A DNA stretch of 64,000 bases from Streptomyces shenzhenensis. Its GTDB lineage: Bacteria; Actinomycetota; Actinomycetes; Streptomycetales; Streptomycetaceae. The DNA is taken from the NCBI RefSeq assembly GCF_003688995.1, contig NZ_PENI01000020.1, positions 1-64,000 on the forward strand. The letters are read 5' to 3'. The translations under genes and the position numbers were made by a program. The notes below the pieces were generated by a model. That model made no database searches. It was not told the origin of the DNA and saw only the letters and a program-made list of their open reading frames with translations. This document shows positions 13,889 through 21,954 of this stretch, piece after piece; position 1 is the first letter of the stretch, and each line of letters starts with the position of its first letter.

Positions 13889-14731
13889 GTGTCCATCGGC
13901 AACTACCCCGAAGACGAGCGTCCGTTCCACGACGTGTCCGAGGAATCCCGAGTCCCCGTCGGCCGAGCCCTCCAGCAGGCGCGCATCGCGGCCGGGCTGA
14001 CCGTCGACGACGTCAGCAGCGCCACTCGCGTCCGCATCGCCATCGTGCACGCCATCGAGGCGGACGACTTCGCCTCGTGCGGCGGAGACGTGTACGCCCG
14101 CGGGCACATCCGGACCCTGGCCAGGGCCGTACACCTCGACCCCGCCCCGCTCGTCGCGCAGTACGACGCCGAGCACGGCGGGCGGCCCGCGCCCACCCCG
14201 ACCGCCCCGCTGTTCGAGGCGGAACGTATCCGCCCCGAGCGGCGCGGACCCAACTGGACCGCGGCCATGGTCGCCGCGATCGTCGCCGTGATCGGCTTCG
14301 TCGGCTTCACCGCGGTCAAGGGCGGCGACAGCGGGAACGACGCCAAGGCGCAGGTCGCCGAGGGCGCCACGCCCGCGACCAGCAAGTCCGCCGCGCCGAA
14401 GCCCACCGACACCAAGCCCGCCGACCGGACGCCCGCGCCCTCCGACAGCGCCATCGCGGCCGCCCCGCAGGACAAGGTGACCGTCCAGGTGAGCGCCGTC
14501 GACGGACGCAGCTGGATCTCGGCCAAGGACCACAACGGCCGGATGCTGTTCGACGGGCTGCTGGAGAAGGGCGATTCCAAGACCTTCCAGGACGGCTCGA
14601 AGATCAACCTCATCCTCGGTGACGCCGGGGCGATCCAGCTCTACGTCAACGGCAAGAAGATCCAGGACGACTTCCAGCCGGGCGCCGTGGAGCGCCTCAC
14701 GTACACCAAGGGCGATCCCGAGGTCGGCTAG
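13889..14731 (+). CDS. RodZ-like membrane protein with Cro/CI HTH and DUF4115
   Basis: 280 residues. An N-terminal helix-turn-helix (about 25-90; VGRALQQARIAAGLTVDDVS) is followed by a single membrane helix (about 125-145; AAMVAAIVAVIGFVGFTAV), an Ala/Pro/Lys linker and a C-terminal DUF4115 beta domain (KVTVQVSAVDGRSWI, SKINLILGDAGAIQLYVNG). This is the layout of RodZ, which links MreB-type filaments to the membrane. In Streptomyces the paralogue between ftsK and rimO is conserved but its role is not settled. The GTG start is chosen from GAAAGG 9 bases upstream. A TAGACT hexamer near 13841 could be the -10. Confidence 0.85.
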   Translation: MSIGNYPEDERPFHDVSEESRVPVGRALQQARIAAGLTVDDVSSATRVRIAIVHAIEADDFASCGGDVYARGHIRTLARAVHLDPAPLVAQYDAEHGGRPAPTPTAPLFEAERIRPERRGPNWTAAMVAAIVAVIGFVGFTAVKGGDSGNDAKAQVAEGATPATSKSAAPKPTDTKPADRTPAPSDSAIAAAPQDKVTVQVSAVDGRSWISAKDHNGRMLFDGLLEKGDSKTFQDGSKINLILGDAGAIQLYVNGKKIQDDFQPGAVERLTYTKGDPEVG

Positions 14732-14754
14732 GCGGCCACCGGGAGCGCACCGGC

Positions 14755-14785
14755 GACGGGGTCGGCCGTGATCGCCAACCCCGTC
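14755..14785 (+). terminator. Possible weak hairpin terminator after rodZ-like gene
   Basis: Inverted repeat GACGGGGT...ACCCCGTC with a 15-base loop and no T run. It lies between the RodZ-like gene and rimO and just upstream of the rimO promoter element. Support is only from the repeat. Confidence 0.35.
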
Positions 14786-14793
14786 GACGTGGG

Positions 14794-14816
14794 CTGTCAG
14801 TGAGACGAAGTAGTCT
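14794..14816 (+). promoter_or_regulatory. PafBC/RecA-NDp-type promoter of rimO operon
   Basis: CTGTCAGTG, 8 bases, then TAGTCT, ending 7 bases before the rimO ATG. This matches the mycobacterial damage-inducible consensus TTGTCRGTG-N8-TANNNT at all defined positions but the first. Spacing to the start codon implies a leaderless transcript, which fits the lack of a good ribosome binding site. Confidence 0.7.
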
Positions 14817-14823
14817 TGAGCGC

Positions 14824-16320
14824 ATGCCTGAACGCCGTACCGTCGCACTCGTCACACTCGGCTGCGCCCGTAACGAGGTGGACTCGGAGGAGCTCGCAGG
14901 CCGCTTGGAGGCGGACGGCTGGCGGCTCGTCGAGGACGCCACGGACGCCGATGTCGCCGTGGTCAACACCTGTGGCTTCGTCGAGGCCGCCAAGAAGGAC
15001 TCCGTCGACGCCCTCCTGGAGGCCAACGATCTCAAGGAGCACGGCAGAACGCAGGCCGTCGTGGCGGTGGGCTGCATGGCCGAGCGGTACGGCAAGGAAC
15101 TGGCCGAGGCCCTCCCCGAGGCCGACGGCGTGCTCGGCTTCGACGACTACGCCAGCATCTCCGACCGTCTGCAGACGATTCTGAACGGCGGCATCCACGC
15201 CGCGCACACCCCGCGCGACCGGCGCAAGCTGCTGCCGATCAGCCCCGCCGAGCGCCAGGAGTCGGCCGCCTCGGTCGCCCTGCCGGGGCACGGCCCCGTG
15301 GACCTGCCCGAGGGCATCGCCCCGGCGTCGGGACCGCGTGCGCCGCTGCGCCGCCGCCTGGACGGATCCCCGGTCGCCTCGGTCAAGCTCGCCTCCGGCT
15401 GCGACCGGCGCTGCTCCTTCTGCGCCATCCCGTCCTTCCGCGGCTCCTTCATCTCGCGCCGCCCGAGCGACGTGCTGAACGAGACGCGGTGGCTGGCCGA
15501 GCAGGGCGTCAAGGAGATCATGCTGGTCTCCGAGAACAACACCTCGTACGGCAAGGACCTGGGGGACATCCGCCTCCTGGAGTCGCTGCTGCCCGAGCTG
15601 GCCGAGATCGACGGCATCGAGCGGGTCCGGGTCAGCTACCTCCAGCCGGCCGAGATGCGCCCGGGGCTGATCGACGTGCTGACCTCCACCCCGAAGATCG
15701 CCCCCTACTTCGATCTGTCCTTCCAGCACTCCGCGCCCGGCGTGCTGCGCGCGATGCGCCGCTTCGGCGACACCGACCGCTTCCTGGAACTGCTCGACAC
15801 CATCCGGTCCAAGGCCCCGCAGGCCGGCGCGCGCTCCAACTTCATCGTCGGTTTCCCCGGCGAGACGGAGGCCGACCTCGCCGAGCTCGAACGCTTCCTG
15901 AACCACGCCCGGCTGGACGCCATCGGCGTCTTCGGCTACTCCGACGAGGAGGGCACGGAGGCGGCGACGTACGACGGCAAGCTCGACGAGGACGTCGTGG
16001 CCGAGCGGCTCGCGCACGTGTCCCGGCTGGCCGAGGAGCTCGTCTCGCAGCGGGCCGAGGAGCGCGTGGGCGAGACCGTGCACGTGCTGGTCGAGTCCGT
16101 CGGACCGGACGGCGAGGACGGCGACGACACCGAGGACGGGGTGTACGGCCGGGGCGCGCACCAGGCCCCGGAGACCGACGGCCAGGTGCTGCTCACGAGC
16201 GGCGCGGGCCTGAGCGTCGGCCGTATGGTCGAGGCGAAGGTGGTCGGTACGGAAGGTGTCGACCTGGTGGCCGAGCCGCTCCAGGGCTCGCTCGCGTGGA
16301 GTGAGGAGGCGGGCAGATGA
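14824..16320 (+). CDS. rimO: Ribosomal protein uS12 methylthiotransferase RimO
   Basis: 498 residues. The N-terminal MTTase domain has its three cluster cysteines in TLGCARNEVDSEE, VVNTCGF and AVGCMAE. The central radical-SAM domain has the CDRRCSFC motif. A C-terminal TRAM domain ends the protein. It adds a methylthio group to an aspartate of S12 in the small ribosomal subunit. A 45-residue actinobacterial insertion (ISPAERQESAASVALPGHG...) separates the first two domains. LGCARNEVDSE and the CxxxCxxC context distinguish it from MiaB, which has its own gene later in the window. It overlaps pgsA by ATGA, so rimO-pgsA-cinA form one transcript. The start at MPERRTVAL follows a PafBC-type promoter at leaderless distance. 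Confidence 0.95.
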   Translation: MPERRTVALVTLGCARNEVDSEELAGRLEADGWRLVEDATDADVAVVNTCGFVEAAKKDSVDALLEANDLKEHGRTQAVVAVGCMAERYGKELAEALPEADGVLGFDDYASISDRLQTILNGGIHAAHTPRDRRKLLPISPAERQESAASVALPGHGPVDLPEGIAPASGPRAPLRRRLDGSPVASVKLASGCDRRCSFCAIPSFRGSFISRRPSDVLNETRWLAEQGVKEIMLVSENNTSYGKDLGDIRLLESLLPELAEIDGIERVRVSYLQPAEMRPGLIDVLTSTPKIAPYFDLSFQHSAPGVLRAMRRFGDTDRFLELLDTIRSKAPQAGARSNFIVGFPGETEADLAELERFLNHARLDAIGVFGYSDEEGTEAATYDGKLDEDVVAERLAHVSRLAEELVSQRAEERVGETVHVLVESVGPDGEDGDDTEDGVYGRGAHQAPETDGQVLLTSGAGLSVGRMVEAKVVGTEGVDLVAEPLQGSLAWSEEAGR

Positions 16321-17060
16321 CGGGAGTCCCGGCATCCGCTGCGGGCGGCTCCTCCGGCGCGCAGGGGGCCCCGGGCTCCGCCGCCGAAGGACCTGCGGGC
16401 GCGGCGGTCTCCGGCGCGCAGGGCGCGACGAGGCCCGCGCGCGGCGGGAAGCTGGCAGCGGCGGCCGTCAACCAGGCCAGCGTCTGGAACGTCGCCAATC
16501 TGCTGACGATGCTCCGGCTGCTCCTCGTCCCCGGTTTTGTGGCGCTCATGCTGGCCGACGGCGGCTATGACCCGGTGTGGCGCTCCCTCGCCTGGGCCGC
16601 CTTCGCCATCGCCATGATCACGGACCTGTTCGACGGCCATCTGGCCCGCACCTACGACCTGGTCACCGACTTCGGGAAGATCGCCGACCCCATAGCCGAC
16701 AAGGCGATCATGGGGGCGGCACTGATCTGTCTCTCGGCCCTCGGCGACCTGCCATGGTGGGTGACGGTCGTCATCATGGGCCGGGAACTGGGCATCACCC
16801 TGCTGCGTTTCCTCGTCATCCGGTACGGCGTCATTCCCGCGAGCCGCGGCGGCAAGCTCAAGACGCTCACCCAGGGGGTGGCCGTGGGAATGTATGTGCT
16901 GGCGCTGACGGGCTGGCTGGCCACGCTGAGGTTCTGGGTGATGGCGGCGGCGGTCGTGCTGACCGTCGTGACCGGCCTCGACTATGTGAGACAGGCCATT
17001 GTGCTGCGCAGGCGGGGAATGGCCGAGCGAGCGGCGGTGCTGGAGGACTCGGAAGCGTGA
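16317..17060 (+). CDS. pgsA: CDP-diacylglycerol--glycerol-3-phosphate 3-phosphatidyltransferase
   Basis: 247 residues, membrane protein. About 45 N-terminal residues are Ala/Gly-rich and probably disordered. The CDP-alcohol phosphotransferase signature DxxDGxxAR-x8-G-x3-D-x3-D is complete (DLFDGHLAR, then GKIADPIAD), followed by several membrane helices (WWVTVVIMGRELGITLLRF and later). It makes phosphatidylglycerol phosphate, the first committed step to PG and cardiolipin. Actinobacteria carry related paralogues (phosphatidylinositol-phosphate and cardiolipin synthases), so exact substrate is inferred from context. The start overlaps the rimO stop (ATGA) and the end overlaps the cinA start (GTGA), indicating tight translational coupling. 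Confidence 0.9.
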   Translation: MTGVPASAAGGSSGAQGAPGSAAEGPAGAAVSGAQGATRPARGGKLAAAAVNQASVWNVANLLTMLRLLLVPGFVALMLADGGYDPVWRSLAWAAFAIAMITDLFDGHLARTYDLVTDFGKIADPIADKAIMGAALICLSALGDLPWWVTVVIMGRELGITLLRFLVIRYGVIPASRGGKLKTLTQGVAVGMYVLALTGWLATLRFWVMAAAVVLTVVTGLDYVRQAIVLRRRGMAERAAVLEDSEA

Positions 17061-17602
17061 ATTCCGCGGCTGCGGATGTGGTGCGACTACTCACCGTGAG
17101 GGGCGAGACGCTCGCCGTCGCGGAATCACTCACGGGCGGTCTGGTCGCGGCGGAGATCACCGCGGTCGCCGGGGCCTCGAAGGTCTTCCGGGGCTCGGTC
17201 ACCGCCTACGCCACCGACCTGAAGCACCGTCTGCTGGACGTCGACGCCGCCCTGCTGGCCCGCAACGGAGCGGTGGACCCGCAGGTCGCGGCCCAGATGG
17301 CGGCCGGAGTGCGCACAGCACTCGGCGCCGACTGGGGCATCGCGACGACCGGTGTGGCCGGGCCCGAACCGCAGGACGGCCGGCCCGTGGGCACGGTGTT
17401 CGTCGCCGTCGACGGCCCCCTCGGGCCGGGGCCTGGTTCTGCCGGTGGCGGAAAAGTGGAGGCCCTGCGGTTGAACGGTCTGCGTGCGGAAATCCGTATG
17501 GAGAGTGTACGGAGCGTACTCGCACTGCTCCTGAAGGAGCTTGTGGGCGAACAGACCGGGAATGAGCGGGCACAGGATACGGAACAGAACGGGGGGTTTT
17601 GA
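17057..17602 (+). CDS. cinA: CinA C-terminal domain nicotinamide-nucleotide amidase
   Basis: 181 residues consisting only of the CinA C-terminal domain, the PncC-type enzyme that hydrolyses NMN to nicotinate mononucleotide. Signatures are LAVAESLTGGLVAAEIT near the N terminus, GSVTAYATDLKHRLL, and TTGVAGPEPQDGRPVGTVFVAV. The N-terminal molybdopterin-like domain of full CinA is absent, as is usual in actinobacteria. It starts with GTG overlapping the pgsA stop codon. In many bacteria cinA travels with recA and is damage or competence linked. Here it would be driven by the rimO promoter. Confidence 0.92.
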   Translation: MNSAAADVVRLLTVRGETLAVAESLTGGLVAAEITAVAGASKVFRGSVTAYATDLKHRLLDVDAALLARNGAVDPQVAAQMAAGVRTALGADWGIATTGVAGPEPQDGRPVGTVFVAVDGPLGPGPGSAGGGKVEALRLNGLRAEIRMESVRSVLALLLKELVGEQTGNERAQDTEQNGGF

Positions 17603-17711
17603 TGTTTCCAGCCCTTAGTGAACACGACATCGCTCCCCGCACGGCCGCGGCGCTAGGCGGTACGGTGGGGCGAGAAGGATGCGGCTACGCGGTCCGAGGA
17701 GGGAGCCACCG

Positions 17712-18086
17712 ATGATTCTGCTCCGTCGCCTGCTTGGTGACGTGCTGCGTCGGCAGCGCCAACGCCAGGGCCGTACTCTGCGCGAAGTCTCCTCGTCCGC
17801 CCGAGTCTCACTCGGCTATCTCTCCGAGGTGGAGCGGGGGCAGAAGGAGGCGTCCTCCGAGCTGCTCTCCGCCATCTGCGACGCGCTGGACGTACGGATG
17901 TCCGAGCTCATGCGGGAAGTGAGCGACGAACTCGCCCTCGCCGAGCTGGCCCAGTCTGCCGCCGCCACCGAGTCCGTGCCCACGCCGGTTCGGCCGATGC
18001 TGGGTTCCGTCTCGGTGACCGGTGTGCCACCGGAACGGGTGACCATCAAGGCGCCCGCCGAGGCGGTGGATGTGGTCGCCGCGTGA
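17712..18086 (+). CDS. clgR: ClgR-family Clp gene regulator (HTH XRE)
   Basis: 124 residues. A Cro/CI helix-turn-helix covers residues 5-65 (TLREVSSSARVSLGYLSEVERGQKEASSELL). ClgR activates clpP, clpC and lon-type protease genes in actinobacteria, and the gene is typically found next to pgsA-cinA and upstream of recA, as here. The protein ends in Val-Ala-Ala. A terminal Ala-Ala is the recognition feature for ClpP-dependent turnover of this regulator in S. lividans, so the proteolytic feedback loop looks intact. The start is set by an excellent GGAGGGAG 6-9 bases upstream. A long inverted repeat follows the stop codon. Confidence 0.9.
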   Translation: MILLRRLLGDVLRRQRQRQGRTLREVSSSARVSLGYLSEVERGQKEASSELLSAICDALDVRMSELMREVSDELALAELAQSAAATESVPTPVRPMLGSVSVTGVPPERVTIKAPAEAVDVVAA

Positions 18087-18122
18087 CCGTCACGCGCTTG
18101 GCCCTGTAACGCGACACGTGAG

Positions 18123-18177
18123 AGGCCCCGGCCGGGGCTCCTCCGGGGAGACCCGGCGGGGCGTGGCCGGGGCCTTC
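18123..18177 (+). terminator. Terminator after clgR
   Basis: Arms AGGCCCCGGCC and GGCCGGGGCCT are perfectly complementary and enclose an inner GC-rich hairpin, followed by TTC. They lie 37 bases after the clgR stop. Confidence 0.75.
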
Positions 18178-18296
18178 GTGCTGTGCGCGTGTTACGCCCC
18201 CTGGGCCGTCGGGGTTCACTTTGCGTCCATTTGCCGGTACCGGGCGGGGCGGTCATGGTGGAGGGACAAGACCGGGTGAACCAACGGAGGCTGTGG

Positions 18297-18770
18297 ATGT
18301 ACGTCGTCAAGAGTCCGCTGTCCGACGATGCGGACCTCAAGATCGTGGCCGAGGCGCTGCAGGGGGCCCTTGTCGACCTGCTGGATCTCTCACTGGTCGC
18401 CAAGCAGATCCACTGGAACATCGTCGGTCCACGCTTTCGGTCGATCCATCTCCAGCTCGACGATGTCGTCGCCACCGCGCGCACCCACTCGGACACCGTG
18501 GCCGAGCGGGCGGCCACGCTGGGCGTCCCGCCGGACGGGCGCGCCGCGACGGTGGCCACCGGCAGCGGCATCGGCGTGACGCCCGAGGGCTGGGTCAGGG
18601 ACGCGGACGCGGTGGGGACGATCGTGGACGCGCTGGCCGCGGTGATCACCCGCATGCGGGAGCGGGTCGCCGCGACCGGGAAGCCGGACCCGGTGACCCA
18701 GGACATCCTCATCGGCATCACGGCGGATCTCGAGAAGCACCACTGGATGTTCCAGGCGGAGAACGGGTGA
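18297..18770 (+). CDS. dps: Dps-family ferritin-like DNA protection protein
   Basis: 157 residues, four-helix Dps/ferritin fold. The shared ferroxidase site is visible as KQIHWNIVGPRFRSIHLQLDDVV (His, His and Asp/Glu contributions) and the late LEKHHWMFQAENG. Dps forms 12-mers that oxidise and store iron and coat DNA in stress and sporulation. ATG is preceded by CGGAGG 9 bases upstream, and the protein from there has normal Dps length. It is close to OsaABC-type stress regulators, so SigB-type control is plausible but not shown here. The last ~27 bases of the gene recur at 19777-19803. Confidence 0.93.
   Translation: MYVVKSPLSDDADLKIVAEALQGALVDLLDLSLVAKQIHWNIVGPRFRSIHLQLDDVVATARTHSDTVAERAATLGVPPDGRAATVATGSGIGVTPEGWVRDADAVGTIVDALAAVITRMRERVAATGKPDPVTQDILIGITADLEKHHWMFQAENG
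18731..18770 (+). repeat. Direct repeat copy 1: native 3' end of dps
   Basis: The last bases of dps, GGATGTTCCAGGCGGAGAAC then GGGTGA, are repeated about 1.03 kb downstream with 25 of the last 27 bases identical. Upstream of that, similarity fades over another ~14 bases. Confidence 0.7.
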
Positions 18771-18813
18771 TCAGGTCAGCGACATGCGGCCCGTCTGGTA
18801 ATGGTCCTTCGGT

Positions 18814-19236
18814 TCACCGGCCGCTGCTGGTTTCGATGGGGAACCTCGTCAGCGTGAACAGGATCAGGAGATCGAGCGTCATCATGGGAATCGCCCACGC
18901 CGGATAGTGCGGCACGAACATGAACTGGGTGATCAGACTGATTGCCGCCGCCGCTGCGCCGGCCCCGCGTCCCCAGCTCTTGTCTGCCAGGACCCCTAGG
19001 CCGGTGACGATGAGCACCACACCGACGGCGAGGTGAATCACGCCCCAGGTGGTGAGGTCGAACCAGTAGGCGTACTGGGACGAGGTGGAGAACAGGGTGT
19101 CCTGCGCGACGCCGGACACACCCATGAGGATGCTGAGCGATCCGCTGAGCGTCATCAGGGCCCCGGCGGCCAAGGACGCGCCGCCGAGTGTGGCGCTGCT
19201 GTCCTCTCGGTGTGTCTTGTCGGGTATCGCTGCCAT
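18814..19236 (-). CDS. DUF7144-family four-helix membrane protein
   Basis: 140 residues with four membrane helices (about 20-40, 60-80, 85-105 and 110-130). The sequence SLSILMGVSGVAQDTLF...YAYWFDLTTWGVIHLAVGVVLIVTGLGVL follows the actinobacterial DUF7144 pattern. Function is unknown; such genes are frequent near stress-response loci. The start is chosen at the ATG preceded by GAGAGG 8-9 bases away. It lies convergent to dps and inside a segment bracketed by two copies of the dps 3' end, suggesting it arrived as an insertion. Confidence 0.82.
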   Translation of the reverse strand: MAAIPDKTHREDSSATLGGASLAAGALMTLSGSLSILMGVSGVAQDTLFSTSSQYAYWFDLTTWGVIHLAVGVVLIVTGLGVLADKSWGRGAGAAAAAISLITQFMFVPHYPAWAIPMMTLDLLILFTLTRFPIETSSGR

Positions 19237-19933
19237 GGCCACCGCCTCTCTGCGCAGCGCGGTCGCGACGCACAATGACCACGCGAAGCCAGCCATGTCT
19301 CCCCGCCAGGATGGCTGTGATCGTTCGGTATCGCGACTTCGATCTCGGGCATGCGCAAACGCGCGTGTCGCCGGGAGGCAGAGGTGAATTCGGCCCAGTG
19401 GCGAGGGATGTGCCCCCCGCATGGCGTCGTGCGGCGGGCGAGGGGCACACCCGGCATGGGCCAGCCGTGCCAGGGCCTGAGAGGCGCCGAGGCCCAGCAC
19501 GGTACCCATGCTCATGCTGGCGTCGGCACATCCGACCGTCGACTTGGGCAGGGCATCCGGGCTCACATGCCGATCTCGTGGGTGAGGCCCCTCGGTTCTC
19601 GGCCAAGAAGAACCTCATGCGGCGGACGCGTTCCGTTCTGGATGCGGCGTGGGACCAGTCGGGGGACACTCACCAGAGGGACGGCGAATTTTCGGCGTCG
19701 GCCGGAAGGAAACCGCAATCCCGTTCCCGGAAAGGTGCTCTGGTGCAGGTCAATGCGTGATCCGAGACTTCACCGCCGGATGTTCCGGGCGGAGAACGGG
19801 TGACGGGCCGCTCAGGGGGGCTCGTCCGCCCGGAGGCCGACCGGGTGTGGTCCGGTGCTGCATCGGTGAGCCGTCCATGCGCCTCCACAGCGGGTCGGGC
19901 GGCGTTCTAGCGTCCGGCTGGGAGGTGACGGCC
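19237..19933. other. Gene-poor segment with dps 3'-end duplicate
   Basis: About 700 bases without a convincing gene. Base composition looks less GC-rich than the flanks, and reading frames here lack normal Streptomyces codon bias. It ends in a short direct repeat of the dps terminus. Together with the DUF7144 gene it looks like inserted material. Confidence 0.5.
19764..19803 (+). repeat. Direct repeat copy 2: duplicated dps 3' end
   Basis: The sequence ending CGGATGTTCCGGGCGGAGAA then CGGGTGA would encode Met-Phe-Arg-Ala-Glu-Asn-Gly-stop, nearly the last residues of Dps, without any upstream Dps coding sequence. It is either the scar of an insertion at the dps 3' end or the remains of a second dps copy. 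Confidence 0.65.
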
Positions 19934-20212
19934 ATGGTGCGGCGGGCAGTGCGATGGGGGACGGCTCTGGGGCTCGGGGCGGTGTGGTCGTGGGCCGTCG
20001 CGCGGATCGTGCTGGGGGCGGACACGGGGGCGCTGGAGGGCGCCGTCGCGGCCGGTGGGTGGGGATTGAGCCTGCTGCCCGTGCACTGCATGCCGAAGGC
20101 GGGTGCCGCGGGCGCCGTCGGGCCGGAGCGATGGGTGGCCGCCTGGCGGGCGGGCGCCGTCACCAGGGCATCGCGACCCCCCCGTTCGGACGCAGGATCT
20201 GGCCCGTCGTGA
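19934..20212 (+). CDS. Small conserved-type membrane protein
   Basis: 92 residues. A hydrophobic first half (GTALGLGAVWSWAVARIVLG, then GAVAAGGWGLSLLPVHCMP) gives one to two membrane segments. GGAGGTG lies 8 bases before the ATG, a strong ribosome binding site, and codon use is normal for the window. The C-terminal ~17 residues overlap the 3' end of the convergent SDR gene and look non-native, so the original stop may have been lost by a frameshift. No function recognised. Confidence 0.55.
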   Translation: MVRRAVRWGTALGLGAVWSWAVARIVLGADTGALEGAVAAGGWGLSLLPVHCMPKAGAAGAVGPERWVAAWRAGAVTRASRPPRSDAGSGPS

Positions 20213-20924
20213 ACGACGACGCGTCGGACGCCAGGTACAGCACGGCGTGCGCGACGTTCTCCGCCTCGCCGACCCGGCCCAGCGGCGACATGCGGGTCAT
20301 CAGGGCCTCCGTGTGCGCCTGCGCCGCTTCGTCGTGGCGGGTGGTCATCGGTGTGCGGATCCAGCCCGGGGCGACCGCGTTGACCCGGATGCCGTGCCGG
20401 CCGACCTCCGTCGCCAGCGTCTTCGTGAGCTGGACCACGGCCGCCTTCGCCGCGCCGTAGCAGAGCAGCCCGGGGCCGCCGGTGTCCACGGCACCCGAGG
20501 CCATGGTGACGATGCTGCCCTTCGAGCCGCGGTCGAGCATCAGCCGTGCCGCCTCCTGGCAGGCGTACAGCACGCCCTTGAAGTTGACGTTCAGGACCCG
20601 GTCCAGGTCCTCTTCGCGGGTCTCCAGGACCGGGCTGCTGTGCATGATCCCGGCGATCGCCGCCAGCACGTCCAGGCGCTCGCAGGACCGTACGGCATCC
20701 CGCAGCCGGGCCCGGTCGGTGACGTCCAGCGGATGGGTGCGGGCCCTGCCGCCCCGGGCCTCGGCGAGGGCCGCCGTCTCGCGCAGGCCGGCCTCGTCCC
20801 GGTCGGCGCAGTGCACGGTCGCCCCCGCCTCGGCGAGCAGCACGGCACAGGCCCGGCCGATGCCGCTCGCGGCGCCGGTGACGAATGCGGTGCGGCCGGT
20901 GAGGTCGTACGCGTCGACGGTCAT
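20160..20924 (-). CDS. Short-chain dehydrogenase/reductase (classical SDR)
   Basis: 254 residues. The Rossmann cofactor motif TGAASGIG is at residues 16-23, with Asp41 after the second strand (CADRDE) suggesting NAD(H) preference. The catalytic triad is Ser143 (MASGAV), Tyr156 and Lys160 (YGAAK). The C-terminal pattern FTTGQILRPNGG is typical. The substrate cannot be deduced. The MTVDAYDLTGRTAFVTG start gives normal family length. It overlaps the end of the small membrane protein on the other strand and lies next to nei without an evident operon link (33 bases between them, same direction, nei first). Confidence 0.9.
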   Translation of the reverse strand: MTVDAYDLTGRTAFVTGAASGIGRACAVLLAEAGATVHCADRDEAGLRETAALAEARGGRARTHPLDVTDRARLRDAVRSCERLDVLAAIAGIMHSSPVLETREEDLDRVLNVNFKGVLYACQEAARLMLDRGSKGSIVTMASGAVDTGGPGLLCYGAAKAAVVQLTKTLATEVGRHGIRVNAVAPGWIRTPMTTRHDEAAQAHTEALMTRMSPLGRVGEAENVAHAVLYLASDASSFTTGQILRPNGGVAMPW

Positions 20925-20956
20925 GAAAGGACCGTACGAGCGTTTCTGACGGGTCG

Positions 20957-21799
20957 TCAATTGCCGCCGCGGGGGCGGATTCCGCGGGCCTGCGCGGAGG
21001 CAGGTGCCGGGGCGGGGCCCTGCTGGCAGTTCGGGCACCAGTACGTGGGCCGCTCCCGTGACCCGTCGCCCTGGTCGGCCACCCGGACCTGGGTGCGACA
21101 GCGCAGGCAGGGGCGGGGTACGCGGCCGTAGACGAACAGGTCCTGGCCGCGTCGGCCCGTGGTGGTGCGGATCAGCCGGTCGCGGTTGGCCTCCAGGAGC
21201 TTCTTGGCGAGGACGGGCAGCTGCGCGGCGCGGTCCTCGGGCAGGGCGCCCACCGGCAGCCACGGGGTGACGCCGAGCAGGAAGCAGAGCTCGCTCTTGT
21301 AGACATTGCCGATGCCCGCCAGGTTGCGCTGGTCGAGCAGGGCCTCGCCGAGGGGCCTGGCGGGGTCCGCGAGCAGGTTGGCGAGGGCCGCTTCCGGGTC
21401 CCAGTCGGGACCGAGCAGGTCGGGGCCGAGGTGGCCCACGGCGCGGGACTCGTCGGTGGTGCGCAGCAGTTCCAGGACCGGCAGGCGGTAGCCCACCGCG
21501 GTGTGCTCCCCGGTGCCCAGGATGACGCGGATCTGGTGCGCCGGGCCGCCGTTCCAGCGTTCGCCGTCGCCGTACACCTTCCAGGCTCCGTCCATGCGCA
21601 GATGCGTGTGCAGCGTGAGACCGCCCTCGACGCGGGTGAGCAGGTGTTTGCCGCGCGGGGTGACGTCCAGCACCGTGCGTCCGGTGAGATCGACCGTGGC
21701 GTACCTGGGCACCCGCAGGTCGCTGCGGGTCAGCACCCGGCCCGCGAGCGCGCTGTGCAGCCGTCTCGCGGCCTGCCAGACCGTGTCACCTTCGGGCAT
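20957..21799 (-). CDS. nei: Endonuclease VIII-like DNA glycosylase (Nei/Fpg family)
   Basis: 280 residues. The mature N terminus PEGDTVWQAAR carries catalytic Pro2 and Glu3 of Fpg/Nei enzymes. The helix-two-turn-helix (DQRNLAGIGNVYKSELCF) and a C4 zinc finger (CLRCRTQ and YWCPNCQ) are intact. The DTVW signature fits actinobacterial Nei2-type enzymes, bifunctional glycosylase/AP lyases acting on oxidised pyrimidines. The C terminus has a short Pro/Ala tail. It lies downstream of the Lhr helicase gene on the same strand (155 bases apart), a conserved repair pairing. No damage promoter element was found in front of it. Confidence 0.92.
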   Translation of the reverse strand: MPEGDTVWQAARRLHSALAGRVLTRSDLRVPRYATVDLTGRTVLDVTPRGKHLLTRVEGGLTLHTHLRMDGAWKVYGDGERWNGGPAHQIRVILGTGEHTAVGYRLPVLELLRTTDESRAVGHLGPDLLGPDWDPEAALANLLADPARPLGEALLDQRNLAGIGNVYKSELCFLLGVTPWLPVGALPEDRAAQLPVLAKKLLEANRDRLIRTTTGRRGQDLFVYGRVPRPCLRCRTQVRVADQGDGSRERPTYWCPNCQQGPAPAPASAQARGIRPRGGN

Positions 21800-21954
21800 G
21801 GGTCAAGGGTGGCACGACGGTCCTGCCGGCGTCGGCGCGGCTGCCGGCGGCCGTCCGTACGCGGAGCATGCGGCGGGCGTGCCGTCTGCGTGGACCACGC
21901 TGGGTGCCCACCGTGTGCGCGGATCGGGCTGCGCGCCTGCGGTGTGCGTGGGGA

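Noticed and set aside
19649..19803. Second dps gene
   Set aside because: Only the last ~8 codons resemble Dps; the rest of the frame does not, so it is a duplicated end and not a gene.
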